A stretch of DNA of 62,751 nucleotides from a virus: positions 1-62,751 of the IMG/VR virus record IMGVR_UViG_3300019776_000051; one strand, 5' to 3'. Below, piece by piece: positions 49,704 through 60,676 of the stretch. Both the position numbers and the translations under genes were made by a program. Under the pieces are notes generated by a model, which was not told the DNA's origin, searched no databases, and saw only the letters and a program-made list of their open reading frames with translations. How positions within the stretch are numbered: the first letter of the stretch is position 1; each line of letters opens with the position of its first letter.

Positions 49704-51521
49704 CTATCTAACGTTTCCGCCTGTAACCGTTGGCTTCCCTTTTTGTGCACCAAATACATTCGCTGCTGCTTTTCTATCAAATCTTTTAATAATTAAATCC
49801 TCAATAGCTGCTGCATCATCTTTGTTATCAATGTTGAATGAACCAATGACCTTGCCTGTTGCGTCTGTTACATCAACCATATCATCTGTAAATCCATTTG
49901 TATAACCTCTGAAACTGAAGCCTAAGTTACGGAACTTATTTATTAAATTGTTCTGAGTTGCTTTAGGGTCATCAGGAACAATTAAGTTTTCTACTCCTGC
50001 TGCGATTTGAGCAACTTTAGGAGTATAATCTTCAGCTCCTTGAACACCTGCTCTACTTGACCTAACACCTGAGAAGTCAGTAATTGCTCCGTATGTTGTA
50101 CCGCCTCCACCTGCTTTCACAGCTTTTTGTCTGTCAACTACACCGTGCAATTCAACACCTTTACCTGCGAAGTCAAACAACGTAGAGCCTGCCATTGGAA
50201 TCTCTCTATTCTTTTTAGGGTCAGCATATGTTAATATCACTGTGCCCGGCTTAGTCTCTAAGTCGATACCAAGTAAACCTTGTGCTTGAGCATTTGGAGT
50301 ACCCAATAATATATCTGCAGCATCTCTTTTAGCCGCAGCAGTTTTACCTGTATATAATTGGTTCCAAGCACCCGCTGCTGCTTGCTCATCTTTAGCTTGC
50401 TGACCTGCAGCATATTGCCAAGCCTGAGCTTGAGGACCATAAGGAATAGTTCCTGTTACATCAATCTGACGCTTGTCATCTATCTTGCCTAACAATTGAG
50501 TTCTAACCCACTCACGTGCCTCTTTCTCTTGGTCTTTATAGTGAGCACCTGACTTGTCAATAATAGGCAATCCTGTGCTCGTATTAATTTTCAAAAGAAT
50601 CTTACTCTTGTCTTTTGCCGCTTCATCCTTGTCATATGTAAATGACTCTTGACTATACTTGCCTGTGTTCTGTGTAAGAACAGAAGATATGTTATAGTCA
50701 TTAGCAAAGTATGAATCAATCGTGCTATTAATTGCAGCATTAGCTTTATCAATTGAATCTTGGAACTCAGGATGCTTTTTAGCTTCTCCTTGCAATGCTC
50801 CAATGCCCAATAGTTTAGTCACCGTACCTGCTCCTGTTTTAGTAGCAGCTTGGTATATGTAATCCATACTCTCTCCTAAGTTCTTAACGGTATTATTCAT
50901 AGCCTCCTCTACTTTAAAAGCAGGGATGTCAGCTAATATCTTTCCTTTAATAACGTTAACCGGAGCTACATCGTTTGTCAATTCTAACACACCTGTAGTA
51001 GGATTTGGTCTCATTATACCAACGTTTACCACACCTGTTGTTGGGTCGATAACCGCTTTTGATTTTGAGAAATCAGCGAAGCCTTCAACTGAAGCCATAT
51101 TAGCTCCTGTTAAAGCCTGAAGTTCTCCGCTTTGGATACCCTCCATTTTCTTTTTGTAATTCTCTTGGTATAGTTTCTGTAAATCAAACAATGTGTTTGT
51201 TCCATCTACATAGTTCTGTCTTCTAAAAGTAAAGTCTTGCAGCTTCATTTGACCTGACTTCAATAGTCTATTGTCAATCATCTGCTGCTCCATCATTGAG
51301 TGGGCATAATCATTTGTAAACTTATTCGCATCTTGGAACTGACCTTGCGGTGCGTTCTCTAATGTTTGTTGAAACTCACGAGTCGCTTGGTCGATTGCAG
51401 CTTTCTTTTGCTCACGAATAGTGGTCTCTTGTTTGAGCATATCAGATATGCCTTTGCCTACCTCTGCCCAATTGACCTGACTATCTGCACTTCGCTCTGC
51501 GTATTTATAATATGTTGCCAT
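49704..51521 (-). CDS. Internal virion / ejection protein (605 aa)
   Basis: The start at 51521 (MATYYKYAERSADSQVNWAE) is preferred over a TTG one codon earlier. The protein is long, helical and Gln/Lys-rich, with EVGKGISDMLKQETTIREQK at the start and no enzymatic motif. It lies between the 272-aa internal protein and the giant protein, a three-gene set like the internal core proteins of T7-type podoviruses. Function by position. Confidence 0.65.
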   Translation of the reverse strand: MATYYKYAERSADSQVNWAEVGKGISDMLKQETTIREQKKAAIDQATREFQQTLENAPQGQFQDANKFTNDYAHSMMEQQMIDNRLLKSGQMKLQDFTFRRQNYVDGTNTLFDLQKLYQENYKKKMEGIQSGELQALTGANMASVEGFADFSKSKAVIDPTTGVVNVGIMRPNPTTGVLELTNDVAPVNVIKGKILADIPAFKVEEAMNNTVKNLGESMDYIYQAATKTGAGTVTKLLGIGALQGEAKKHPEFQDSIDKANAAINSTIDSYFANDYNISSVLTQNTGKYSQESFTYDKDEAAKDKSKILLKINTSTGLPIIDKSGAHYKDQEKEAREWVRTQLLGKIDDKRQIDVTGTIPYGPQAQAWQYAAGQQAKDEQAAAGAWNQLYTGKTAAAKRDAADILLGTPNAQAQGLLGIDLETKPGTVILTYADPKKNREIPMAGSTLFDFAGKGVELHGVVDRQKAVKAGGGGTTYGAITDFSGVRSSRAGVQGAEDYTPKVAQIAAGVENLIVPDDPKATQNNLINKFRNLGFSFRGYTNGFTDDMVDVTDATGKVIGSFNIDNKDDAAAIEDLIIKRFDRKAAANVFGAQKGKPTVTGGNVR

Positions 51522-51544
51522 CAACTGAATGTTTTATTTTACTA

Positions 51545-52363
51545 CTAAAAAAGTTTTTTATAGGTCGATGGTTGGAAAGGATTGAAGCCATACATATTAA
51601 GACCTTGTTGTCTTAAGTTTCTTAGAGCATCTCCGCTTTGTTTCCCCATAAAATCTTGGTATTGGTATCTGTTCATAGAACCAACTTTGCTAAAGTCAGT
51701 GCCGCCAACTGTTCCTAAACCTGCTACCTTTTGCTGAATCTGTTCAGGCGTCATACCTTGTCTTTCACCCATACTCTCAATTCTTCCTAATTGACGAGCA
51801 CCTGCACTCTTCTCATACAACGGAGCCATACTTGCAAGCTGACCTGCCATACTTGTAACACCTTCAAATCCTTGTTGAGTAGCTTGAGCACCTAACTCAG
51901 CCGCATTTGCTGCAGCTAACTGAGCACCTGCTACCTCTTCTAAATCTAACTGCACCCCAACATCTCTAAGACGTCCTTCTTCTTGTGCACTTAATCTTTC
52001 AAGACCGGCTAACTCTTGACCCATTGCAGTTCTAATTCCTGCTTGACCTTCTTGTTGTGCCATTTGAATACGACCTGCTGTAGCAGCCGCACCTCTTTCG
52101 CTTTCAACACCTGCTTGAATAGCTTGAGCTCCTTGAGAAAGCAACGCTTCTCTTTCTAACTCATATGGTTCTTTCTGTATAGATAACTTGTCATAGACAT
52201 TAACTTCAAGTTTTTTTCTTGCCTCTTGCATAGCTTCTGCAGCATCACGTTCAGCTTGACGCTGAGCTTGCTTCTGCTTACCTGCTTGAACAAAAGACAT
52301 AGTTGTGGATGCTGCTGTTGCGGCTAAACCAACTCCTGCTGCGATTGTAGTAAATGCTGCCAT
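51545..52363 (-). CDS. Internal virion protein (T7 gp14-like layout)
   Basis: This 272-aa protein starts with an Ala/Gly hydrophobic helix (IAAGVGLAATAASTTMSFVQ) and continues as a Gln/Ala/Glu coiled coil (KQAQRQAERDAAEAMQEARK). The helix-plus-coiled-coil layout matches internal virion proteins that form an ejection channel in the outer membrane. The C-terminal 60 residues are a short globular part (GGTDFSKVGSMNRYQYQDFM). Confidence 0.7.
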   Translation of the reverse strand: MAAFTTIAAGVGLAATAASTTMSFVQAGKQKQAQRQAERDAAEAMQEARKKLEVNVYDKLSIQKEPYELEREALLSQGAQAIQAGVESERGAAATAGRIQMAQQEGQAGIRTAMGQELAGLERLSAQEEGRLRDVGVQLDLEEVAGAQLAAANAAELGAQATQQGFEGVTSMAGQLASMAPLYEKSAGARQLGRIESMGERQGMTPEQIQQKVAGLGTVGGTDFSKVGSMNRYQYQDFMGKQSGDALRNLRQQGLNMYGFNPFQPSTYKKLF

Positions 52364-52364
52364 A

Positions 52365-52775
52365 TTATAATACTTTTATCATTTCTCCTGTATATGAATC
52401 GCCCTTGATATATCCAAGGTCTTCGTACATTCCTATAAGGCTTTCGTTTTTAATTAATGCGTAACTATATTTACTTCCCGATTTCTTGCAAATCTCTGTC
52501 AACGCTGACACCAATAACTTAATGGCGTCTTTTCTTTGTGGCTTCTTGGTATATTCCTTGTTCGATATTATCCAATCTACCCAAGCTACTTTGGAATTTG
52601 TGATGTACATAAATCCTGCACATACAGGAGTTTCTTCATCATAAATAATTATACCGCCCTTACCATCATTAGGTAGGAAGTCTCTTTGAGGAGGCGTCCA
52701 ACCCCACTGCTTCCACCATCCTACGAGAATATCATCGTAGTCAGTTTCGTTCAGTTCTCGTATAATTAATTCCAT
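52365..52775 (-). CDS. GNAT-family acetyltransferase in the tail operon
   Basis: This 136-aa protein has the GNAT pattern: IIRELNETDYDDILVGWWKQ, GGIIIYDEETPVCAGFMYI, VAWVDWIISNKEY and ALIKNESLIGMYEDLGY. The usual Q/R-x-x-G-x-G/A pyrophosphate loop is altered (KKPQRKDAIK), so acetyl-CoA binding may be weakened. T7-like phages encode a comparable small GNAT-like protein among internal virion genes. Probably a virion assembly protein or a modifier of virion or host proteins. Confidence 0.72.
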   Translation of the reverse strand: MELIIRELNETDYDDILVGWWKQWGWTPPQRDFLPNDGKGGIIIYDEETPVCAGFMYITNSKVAWVDWIISNKEYTKKPQRKDAIKLLVSALTEICKKSGSKYSYALIKNESLIGMYEDLGYIKGDSYTGEMIKVL

Positions 52776-52796
52776 AGTCTTACAAAGATATTAAAT

Positions 52797-53600
52797 TTAG
52801 GGAAAACTTTTCATAACCTCTGTCTGAACCACAAACAATTCAACCTTGTCTGTAGACGTGTTTTCTATATTAAATGTACAATAATGTCCTAACACTCCGT
52901 GCGATTCAGCTACAGAGTTTTTAATGTACAAGAAAAACGCATCTTGGATAGGTATTGGAGTCGTTCCCGGTATCGTTGTATCTATTGTCAATTGGTTTAC
53001 ACCATTAGGTAAATCTACTGTAATAGCTGTTACCTTGCCACATAATACCGGAGTAGTATATGGAGGTAGCGAATAATATAAAAGGTCACCAACACTGATA
53101 ATGTTGCCAATAGATATACCAATGGCAAACTTAACAACGTTGCCACCTGTTACCTGTGAACTTCTTCCTATACCATTCACACTTCTTAAGGCAAGTTCGC
53201 CAATCGCATTGTTTCTAATAAAGGCAAAGAATGCAGCCTCTTTCTTCTCAAACCAATTCGCTTGGATAAATCCTGAGTATTGCAGGTCAGTCTCTAATTC
53301 TACAGACCACTTAGCATCACCCTCCAAGTTAATGGTCTTGAATAGTTTGTTCTCAAGAGGTGCTGTATTAAATACACTCTGTAATGTTGATGGAGCATAG
53401 TCTCCCGAAGGATTTCCAATCTTAACCCACCAAGGGCTATAGAACGTATTACGACTTGCGTTAACATTGTGCCTATAAAGGTCTCCTCCCTTAAACGTAT
53501 AGAAATAGTTGTTCATCCCTATCATCCAATCGGGATAATAAGAATAGAAGGATACCCATCCTCCAACCATATCACTATACGATAATGTATAATTTGCCAT
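52797..53600 (-). CDS. Putative tail structural protein (267 aa)
   Basis: Product starts MANYTLSYSDMVGGWVSFYS and is rich in aromatics and beta strands (MIGMNNYFYTFKGGDLYRHN, DAKWSVELETDLQYSGFIQA). No catalytic motif. In the tail operon between the 423-aa protein and the GNAT. The first half resembles the head-proximal part of phage nozzle-type domains, so it may be part of the tail tip. Confidence 0.55.
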   Translation of the reverse strand: MANYTLSYSDMVGGWVSFYSYYPDWMIGMNNYFYTFKGGDLYRHNVNASRNTFYSPWWVKIGNPSGDYAPSTLQSVFNTAPLENKLFKTINLEGDAKWSVELETDLQYSGFIQANWFEKKEAAFFAFIRNNAIGELALRSVNGIGRSSQVTGGNVVKFAIGISIGNIISVGDLLYYSLPPYTTPVLCGKVTAITVDLPNGVNQLTIDTTIPGTTPIPIQDAFFLYIKNSVAESHGVLGHYCTFNIENTSTDKVELFVVQTEVMKSFP

Positions 53601-53611
53601 AGTTATTTATT

Positions 53612-54883
53612 TTACACACAAGCAGTATCGCAATTTGCAAATGTATTTAAAGTTAATGTTGTTCCTAAATCTCCACTCACCACAGTATATACAGCAGTAA
53701 ATAGGTTGGTTGAAGTTACCGCACAAGCTGCATCTGCAATGATACCTATACAATATGCATTGGCTGTATCGTTTACTCCTCCGCAATCATTTGCACTAAT
53801 CTCTACATTTATGGTATCACCTTCATATACAGTATAAGTTCCTGATGCTGTATTGCTTCTGCTTTCTACAATTGAACCATTAACATATAAATCCATATTA
53901 CCTGTTGCTCCACCTGATTCAGTAAAGCTCCAAGATAAAGTAGCTGACGTAGGAGTGCAATTGCCTATTGCTTCTACAACACCGCTTGCATTTACTTGAA
54001 ACCACTCATTGCCTCCTGTTATAGAACCTGATGCATAATAGAATCCTGCAGCCAATGGAGTAGAACCATAGGCATCTGCAAATACAAGGTCATACAACCC
54101 TACAGTCCCCGGAGTATTTGCTAATGATGCGTTATAATATGTCACTGTCTCACTCAATAAACAAGCTGCTGCTGATGACTCTGCTGCTACGCTTGAACTA
54201 AATCCTGTAAGCAATACAGGACAAGCTACAGACATTTGCCACGCTGTTCCCGAGCAAGGACCAACTACTTCAAAGTTTATAATTGATGGAGACGGAGTTG
54301 TCTTTGGAATAACCATCATTGTACTTCCCGGAGCAAGCGTTCCTAAAGATACATCTCCCGGTGCAACAGTTACACTTTGCGTTCCACCTGTAGCAACGAA
54401 CGCTGTGCCGTCATAGTTAAATACTGCTAAAGAAGGATATGTTGTACCTGATATACCACAATCCCCACTTGTTTGACCTATGTAAGTAAGAGCACCTGCA
54501 TTACTACTTTGATGCAATCCATCTATAGATGAAACCAATTTATTATATACAGTAGCACCAAGTGTACCTCTTATTCCATCAGGAACCCCATACGGGTCAA
54601 ATCTAACAATAACGGCACCCACATCAGCCACTGTACTTCCTGTGTCTAAATCAAGCAAATAAACGCCTTGAGAACCGCTTGCATTAATGGTAGCTCCACA
54701 AGGAGTTGCACAAGTCGGACAGGTTTGTTGTGGTAATAATACCCCTGACACCTGCTCTCTTACAATAACTCCATTAGAGTAGTATCCGTCAGCCGCAAGA
54801 GTAGTCAAATCCTCATCTGTGAATACGGCTGTTGCCGAGCCAAGAGAAGGAGCGTTTAAATAATATGATGCACTTGTTGCCAT
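53612..54883 (-). CDS. Putative tail or adsorption protein with Ig-like domains (423 aa)
   Basis: This Ser/Thr/Ala/Gly-rich protein (ASYYLNAPSLGSATAVFTDE) contains several Cys pairs (CPTCATPCG) and beta repeats such as TVYEGDTINVEISANDCGG. It follows the nozzle gene. Extracellular-type beta domains suggest exposure on the virion surface and possible glycan binding. No known fold is certain. Confidence 0.6.
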   Translation of the reverse strand: MATSASYYLNAPSLGSATAVFTDEDLTTLAADGYYSNGVIVREQVSGVLLPQQTCPTCATPCGATINASGSQGVYLLDLDTGSTVADVGAVIVRFDPYGVPDGIRGTLGATVYNKLVSSIDGLHQSSNAGALTYIGQTSGDCGISGTTYPSLAVFNYDGTAFVATGGTQSVTVAPGDVSLGTLAPGSTMMVIPKTTPSPSIINFEVVGPCSGTAWQMSVACPVLLTGFSSSVAAESSAAACLLSETVTYYNASLANTPGTVGLYDLVFADAYGSTPLAAGFYYASGSITGGNEWFQVNASGVVEAIGNCTPTSATLSWSFTESGGATGNMDLYVNGSIVESRSNTASGTYTVYEGDTINVEISANDCGGVNDTANAYCIGIIADAACAVTSTNLFTAVYTVVSGDLGTTLTLNTFANCDTACV

Positions 54884-54895
54884 TTATTCTTTATT

Positions 54896-57800
54896 TTAAG
54901 ATACACATATTGGTAGCATTGACCAAAATGATTGATGAGTTAATGATGTGTCTGATGTAGCAATTATTGTACCGCCTGAGTTTCTTAACTGAAGTGTAAA
55001 GTAAACCGGAGTAGCTGAACCACTTGGCTCGTAATACAATATCTGCCCTGTAGGTGGCGTTGAGTCAGTAATGGTAACTGTTGCCGAACTTGAAGGGAAT
55101 CCTGTAGCCACAGTGATGTAAGAACCTGCAGGAGCATTTGATGTATTGATGCCATATCTTACTGAACAAGCTGCATTATCATTACAATTGTTCTCTCTAC
55201 ATTGAGGAGCACCTAAAGATATTGATGCAGCAAAGCAGTTAGCTTGGCAATCCTCTAAAGTAGCATATGTACCGCTACCATCGCCCGGGTCTACACAAGT
55301 TCCACTCTCACAATTGTAAGACTCAACAGCAAGATTGCAATCACAACAAACATCGTCAATGCTTACATTAGAGTAGCATAAAGTTGTTGGTATAGACTCT
55401 CTTAAATCCCAAATAAAATACAAGTAATCTTGCAATGCAGGAACCGTAAAGTCTGCAAAGTTATTTGTTCCTCCTCCTTGATTAGGTGTAGCTGTTGTAG
55501 CCAATCCTAATAAAGTATTGATGTCAGATGTGTTGTTGCCGTATAATGTATCTGATGTGTAGTATTTAAACTTATCAGTTGCAGGATTAAACACAAATGT
55601 ATCAGTAGCAAATTGATTGCTAATTAAACTAACTGTGCTGCCTGTAGGAGGGAATGCTCCTGTTCCAACAGGTCCTGTTATTACATCATATTTAGATACA
55701 AGAGGTATTGCTGTACCTGATGCAAACGTTACAAAGCTCGATTGCAATGGAGACGTGTAAGCACCATCAACATATCTATATTGAGTATGAATGGTATCAC
55801 CTGAGTCGTAGTCATTAGTCAATACAATCTGAACGATTGTTAATTGAGCAGCTTGACAACAATCAGCAAGTACATTTAATACAATGTCTCCTGTATAGTT
55901 AATTGTAATTGACACAGTCTCTACTGATACGTTATTCTTGTCAAAGGTTAATACACCTCCCTCAGAAACCCATCCTGTGGTATCAGTTGTTCCATCGTAG
56001 TCAATTACTATTTCAAACTGACCACCTTCACTAATTGAAGTAACACTATAGTTTACATCCGTCAATCCAACTGAAGGACCTAAGTCTACACAATATTGTG
56101 TACTCTTGGTTTCTTCTGCTAATGTAGTCAATGTAAATGTTTGAGAGATACCACACTCAATACATTCAGGATTATAAGGTAAGTCTAACTCATTACTTGA
56201 AAGAACGTATTCATTCATATAAGGGTCAAAGCCACCAAGTTTCTGTGTATTAAATGAAGCATTAAACTCATCTCTAAACCAAGTTCTCATATTCATCTCA
56301 GAGATAACTTTTAATTGGTCTTGAGCGTAAGAGTCTCCTCTTAATTGAATAACAGCTCCACGCTTTACATCGGTAAAGTATCTATCATATCCCCACTGAA
56401 CATAACTCTCAGGATTAAAGCTGATGCCATACTTCTCAGTACGAGCAATCTGAGTACCTAATACTTGAGGCACAGATGCTACAACACCACCACCTGTAGA
56501 GTCAGAGATAAGATTCTTATCAGCTAATACATATGAAATCTTGTCCTCTTGAAGTAAAAGTATATCTGTTTGTCGACCATCCATTACGAATATTTCTCCG
56601 AATGATGGCTCACAAACCTTATAGTTAAGAAGACCTAAGTTAAATTCATTTAGCTTATTTACGTTTGACTCAGCACTATACACACCACTATATGTAATGT
56701 CCGCAAATCTATCTGCTGCCTTATAGTCTTGAGCTGAAACGCTTGTTACCCTGTTACCAAAGTTGAACGAGTTGCCTACTATAGAATCTCTAATCTTATA
56801 ACTCTCTGCTCCGTTTCCAAAAGCAAAGCAGTTAAAGAACTTTGTATCGATAATAGCAGGAGTACCTGTTGCGATATTTTGGTCTTGAATATTACCCAAG
56901 TGGTTACCATTTACAATAGGCAATGATAACTCGTTTTCAAAGAATACATCAGGTAATGCGTCAGATGGAAGAGTCTCAAATATGATTGTCTTATCTGAGC
57001 GGAACACAGTTATATTAACCTCAACACTTGATGCACGAGCATTAGGATACCCCACACCTGTACAAGGCAATGTTCCTGTTACCATCAATTGCAATTGATT
57101 GGTTGATGTATTTCTGTAAAACTTATAGTAGTTGATACATAAGTCTGTTGGTATATCTCCTGCAGTATTAGTAATGCCCGGTACAAACTCATTGTCAGGA
57201 ACACATTGTCCTGCTCCTGCGTATCTTGTTCCGTCATTTAAAAACTGCTCAACATCGTCCCCTACCCACCAATCATACATATTGTCATATGCGTTTGATG
57301 AAATAAGAGTCTTCTCTAAAGTATTTCTTCTTTCCTCACAAGCATCTCCAACTCCCCATCTTGCCTGCTTAATAGTCATCACAATACGACTACCTGCGGG
57401 TACGTCATAGTCAACCCACGCAGATGTAGCTGTATCATATCTATTCATTGGATAGTATAATATAGGATACGTGCCACCTCTTGGTGCAGTTTCTGTTACT
57501 TTACCCGGAGCTATAATTGCTAATTCATCCTGAACAATATTAAAGCTGTTCGGATTAATCTTAGCATATACCCCTGCAGGTATTGGTATCATCACAGTTG
57601 GGTCTAATGCACTTGGTATCTCCAAGAACCCTGATGCTTGAGATGACTTCTCAAGAATAGTTGCATACACACAAGATGTAGTTGCACCATTTGAGTCAGC
57701 CTTAACAATCAATCTATCTCCTGCCTCTACCTTACGTGCATTCTCACCCTCAAGCAAGAAGTACGCATTGTTTGTAATTGGGTCTTGGAAGAATATGCTA

Positions 57801-59740
57801 ACGTAAATCGTTTCATAATTCTCCTCGTCCGGCTTAATAACAAACTTATATCTTGTCGCCCAAGATGGAGGTAATTGTGTTGGTGGTATTACAACCTGAA
57901 TAGAGTTCTTAAAAGCAGATAATCCACAAGGGATATGCTCTGTATTATTAGGACTTACAAGAGCAGTTGTTGCTCTATTGAAGTCATCCATATACACAAT
58001 ACCAATCTCATAGTCACGATTGCTATGTAAACTCTGAGGGTTTGCAATTTCTTGGAAAGTAGCTTCAGCAAATGATACCGCATAGTACTCATAAAAAGTC
58101 TGAGTAGGAGTGCTTAAATTATTTACGTATCTCATTACAGGGAACTGCAATCCAATTACGCTACTACCCGGACTTGTTATAATACTTACCGGCTGACCAA
58201 CCGCACTAATACCACTGCCATTCTTAATGAATGCATCTAAGTTATTTGGTATAGCACAATTGAATGCATCTGTAAACGTTGTTCCGTTACAAGCATTGGC
58301 TACTGTTTGAATATTCGCAGCAGTACCTACTGCGTTTTGAAACTCTACGCTTGTTGCTAACTGATATACAGATGTATAATTAGTAGCTAAAAAGAACGCA
58401 AAGTTTAATCTAACATCATCTGTTGTTTCGGTAGGGAATGGAGTCTGACCGGTAAACTGAGAATGTGATATTGTCACATCTAAGTTTATTGCAGACCCTG
58501 CTACCAAGTTCTGTCCTGCTAAGTCAAATGTAACTACAGCATTCGCAATATTTACACTTCCATTAATTGAATAGTTGCCTGATTGAAGACCATCATCAAT
58601 ACTTGTGTTACCAATAGGAGTAGACACCAAGTTTGTCGTGTACTCAAATTTAACAGGAGCACCATATTGGTCTACTAAGTCATAGCCCTCTACATAGTTG
58701 CCATACATCAATCTATTGCCCATAATAGTCTGAGCTTTAGCAAATCGAGGCACGTTGTCGTACAATCTCAATAGCTCAGCTTCAGATAGGATGGTAAATA
58801 TCTTGCTGTTTGTAAACGTATATTGGTAGTCTGTATTATTTGCAAGACCTAAGTTAGCCTTGTCAAGTTTTTCAATAACCTTAATTATATTGCCATCTGC
58901 TTTCTTGAATAGCAAGTCTATACCAACTACAAGAGGTCCCCCTGTATTATAAGTAATAATTGCGGAGTTGCAGAAGTTAGTCATACCCTCATTCAAGAAA
59001 CTCTCAATGCTGAAGCTAAATGGATTAGGCACGAACGCAGGTTGAGACCACTGAGAAGTGGCACTATATTCTCCGTCAATGTATCTGTATCTATAAGCAA
59101 AGCAAATAAATCTTGTATTTAAAAAGTTCTCTTGACCATTGGTTACAATTGGCTGCACACCCGGTGATTGTACCGGTGGTTTCTTGATAACAAGTAATGA
59201 CTCTGCTGTAATTTGGTCTACGTTACTAATTGGATTAGGATAGTTCCTTTTGATGTTCATACATCTTGGAGCATTGTAATCATCAGTAAAGAAGAACAAA
59301 TCATTTAATATATCAATACCCGTAACTAAGTAGTTCGGGTTAAAATTCAATGTGGTATTAACACCACCACCATCGTCAATAGAGACAATGTGGTAAGTTA
59401 ATATGTTTGACGAAACATTAAAAGAAACAATAAGGTCAAGTTTACCTGTAGCACCTACAGGAAAATCAGGGTCGTGCACAAGCCAAAAGATAGTCTCAGT
59501 TGCACTATCTTGAAGTGCACCAATACATCTTGCCGCTGCACTAAGTGGGGTGCCATCAATATAAGCTAATGAAGTGAGGGGTAGATTCCCCTTTGTATTT
59601 TCAATTACTCCTACTTCTGAGTTCTCAGTGGAACCCATTCTAATATTCATAGCATCTACATACTCACCCTCAGGAAGTAATCGTTGGTCAACGACTTTAT
59701 TCATCCTGCCTGCTATAAAGTTTCTTGTAAAATTTGCCAT
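54896..59740 (-). CDS. Tail nozzle / stabilisation protein (1614 aa)
   Basis: The N-terminus NFIAGRMNKVVDQRLLPEGEYVDAMNIRMG, followed by GVIENTKGNL, fits the family of podovirus nozzle and stabilisation proteins (P22 gp10-like, T7 gp12-like), here much enlarged as in crAss-like muzzle proteins. A long beta-rich middle follows. The last 250 residues are Cys-rich (CCDCNLAVESYNCESGTC) and probably surface domains. It is the main tail tube distal to the ring proteins. Confidence 0.75.
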   Translation of the reverse strand: MANFTRNFIAGRMNKVVDQRLLPEGEYVDAMNIRMGSTENSEVGVIENTKGNLPLTSLAYIDGTPLSAAARCIGALQDSATETIFWLVHDPDFPVGATGKLDLIVSFNVSSNILTYHIVSIDDGGGVNTTLNFNPNYLVTGIDILNDLFFFTDDYNAPRCMNIKRNYPNPISNVDQITAESLLVIKKPPVQSPGVQPIVTNGQENFLNTRFICFAYRYRYIDGEYSATSQWSQPAFVPNPFSFSIESFLNEGMTNFCNSAIITYNTGGPLVVGIDLLFKKADGNIIKVIEKLDKANLGLANNTDYQYTFTNSKIFTILSEAELLRLYDNVPRFAKAQTIMGNRLMYGNYVEGYDLVDQYGAPVKFEYTTNLVSTPIGNTSIDDGLQSGNYSINGSVNIANAVVTFDLAGQNLVAGSAINLDVTISHSQFTGQTPFPTETTDDVRLNFAFFLATNYTSVYQLATSVEFQNAVGTAANIQTVANACNGTTFTDAFNCAIPNNLDAFIKNGSGISAVGQPVSIITSPGSSVIGLQFPVMRYVNNLSTPTQTFYEYYAVSFAEATFQEIANPQSLHSNRDYEIGIVYMDDFNRATTALVSPNNTEHIPCGLSAFKNSIQVVIPPTQLPPSWATRYKFVIKPDEENYETIYVSIFFQDPITNNAYFLLEGENARKVEAGDRLIVKADSNGATTSCVYATILEKSSQASGFLEIPSALDPTVMIPIPAGVYAKINPNSFNIVQDELAIIAPGKVTETAPRGGTYPILYYPMNRYDTATSAWVDYDVPAGSRIVMTIKQARWGVGDACEERRNTLEKTLISSNAYDNMYDWWVGDDVEQFLNDGTRYAGAGQCVPDNEFVPGITNTAGDIPTDLCINYYKFYRNTSTNQLQLMVTGTLPCTGVGYPNARASSVEVNITVFRSDKTIIFETLPSDALPDVFFENELSLPIVNGNHLGNIQDQNIATGTPAIIDTKFFNCFAFGNGAESYKIRDSIVGNSFNFGNRVTSVSAQDYKAADRFADITYSGVYSAESNVNKLNEFNLGLLNYKVCEPSFGEIFVMDGRQTDILLLQEDKISYVLADKNLISDSTGGGVVASVPQVLGTQIARTEKYGISFNPESYVQWGYDRYFTDVKRGAVIQLRGDSYAQDQLKVISEMNMRTWFRDEFNASFNTQKLGGFDPYMNEYVLSSNELDLPYNPECIECGISQTFTLTTLAEETKSTQYCVDLGPSVGLTDVNYSVTSISEGGQFEIVIDYDGTTDTTGWVSEGGVLTFDKNNVSVETVSITINYTGDIVLNVLADCCQAAQLTIVQIVLTNDYDSGDTIHTQYRYVDGAYTSPLQSSFVTFASGTAIPLVSKYDVITGPVGTGAFPPTGSTVSLISNQFATDTFVFNPATDKFKYYTSDTLYGNNTSDINTLLGLATTATPNQGGGTNNFADFTVPALQDYLYFIWDLRESIPTTLCYSNVSIDDVCCDCNLAVESYNCESGTCVDPGDGSGTYATLEDCQANCFAASISLGAPQCRENNCNDNAACSVRYGINTSNAPAGSYITVATGFPSSSATVTITDSTPPTGQILYYEPSGSATPVYFTLQLRNSGGTIIATSDTSLTHQSFWSMLPICVS

Positions 59741-59741
59741 T

Positions 59742-60665
59742 TTATTTTATTTGCTTGTCCATACCTCTTAAGTTCATTAAGAGTCTGCCGGGATGAATAT
59801 TGCTAATTCTAATCTTTGCGTTTCTCAACAATGCACTCTTCTCTTTACGAGCACGAGCAATGATGTATTCTTGCACGCCTAATTTAGAACTTAAAATGTC
59901 ATATTGAATAGAAGCATAGATATATTTCTCAAACAACTTGTTTACAGTAATCAAAGAGTTATCTCCCTGCTCCATACCATCAGAAACGTACTCAAGAATA
60001 CAAGACAATCCTGACATAGACGAATCAAAGTTAATGACTCCTGCTTTTCTATCCACATTAAATGTAGGATTAAAATTAGCTGTCTCTGTATTCAATCCAT
60101 AAGCAGTTCCAATGTTTGCTTCAAAGTACCACATACCATCATAGTTCCAACCCAACTGACCATTGAACTGATTGCCTTGGTTTAAGTAGATACTCTTCTT
60201 AGTCTTGGTCAATCTATCAAAGTCAATGTTTGAATATTGAGGGCTCAATGCATTACCTTCTTGGTCAAATAAGATACGACCTGTGTTATCTTGCAAGTAC
60301 GCCTTAGATGAAAGTGTTTGAATATTTTCAGTCAATGGTCTTAACCAACCATCCTTATACAAAGAAACCCTTACCCAATTGACATAGTCAGAAGGTAAAA
60401 TGAATCTTAACATATCAGGCACAGTCAACTCCAATACTTTAATTTCCTTAAATGCATCGTAGTTTAATTCCTGAATAGCACGCTTGGCGTGGAACAATAC
60501 TTTGAAACGCTCCTCATTGTTGACCAATGAGTGGTTGCCTGAATACATCAATAAGAAGTTGTTTACAATGTCTTCTAAACTTACATATTGATAAGAGCCC
60601 CAATTTTTATCTTCAGGTACAACACCTCCATTTTCATAATATTGATACTGTGATATATATGCCAT
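59742..60665 (-). CDS. Tail adaptor / ring protein (307 aa)
   Basis: Residues 30-110 (FLLMYSGNHSLVNNEERFKV, HAKRAIQELNYDAFKEIKVL, LPSDYVNWVRVSLYK) match the helix-then-beta plan of gp11/gp4-like adaptor proteins and crAss-type ring proteins that join portal and nozzle. It lies directly before the nozzle gene. Confidence 0.75.
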   Translation of the reverse strand: MAYISQYQYYENGGVVPEDKNWGSYQYVSLEDIVNNFLLMYSGNHSLVNNEERFKVLFHAKRAIQELNYDAFKEIKVLELTVPDMLRFILPSDYVNWVRVSLYKDGWLRPLTENIQTLSSKAYLQDNTGRILFDQEGNALSPQYSNIDFDRLTKTKKSIYLNQGNQFNGQLGWNYDGMWYFEANIGTAYGLNTETANFNPTFNVDRKAGVINFDSSMSGLSCILEYVSDGMEQGDNSLITVNKLFEKYIYASIQYDILSSKLGVQEYIIARARKEKSALLRNAKIRISNIHPGRLLMNLRGMDKQIK

Positions 60666-60676
60666 ATCTTAAAATT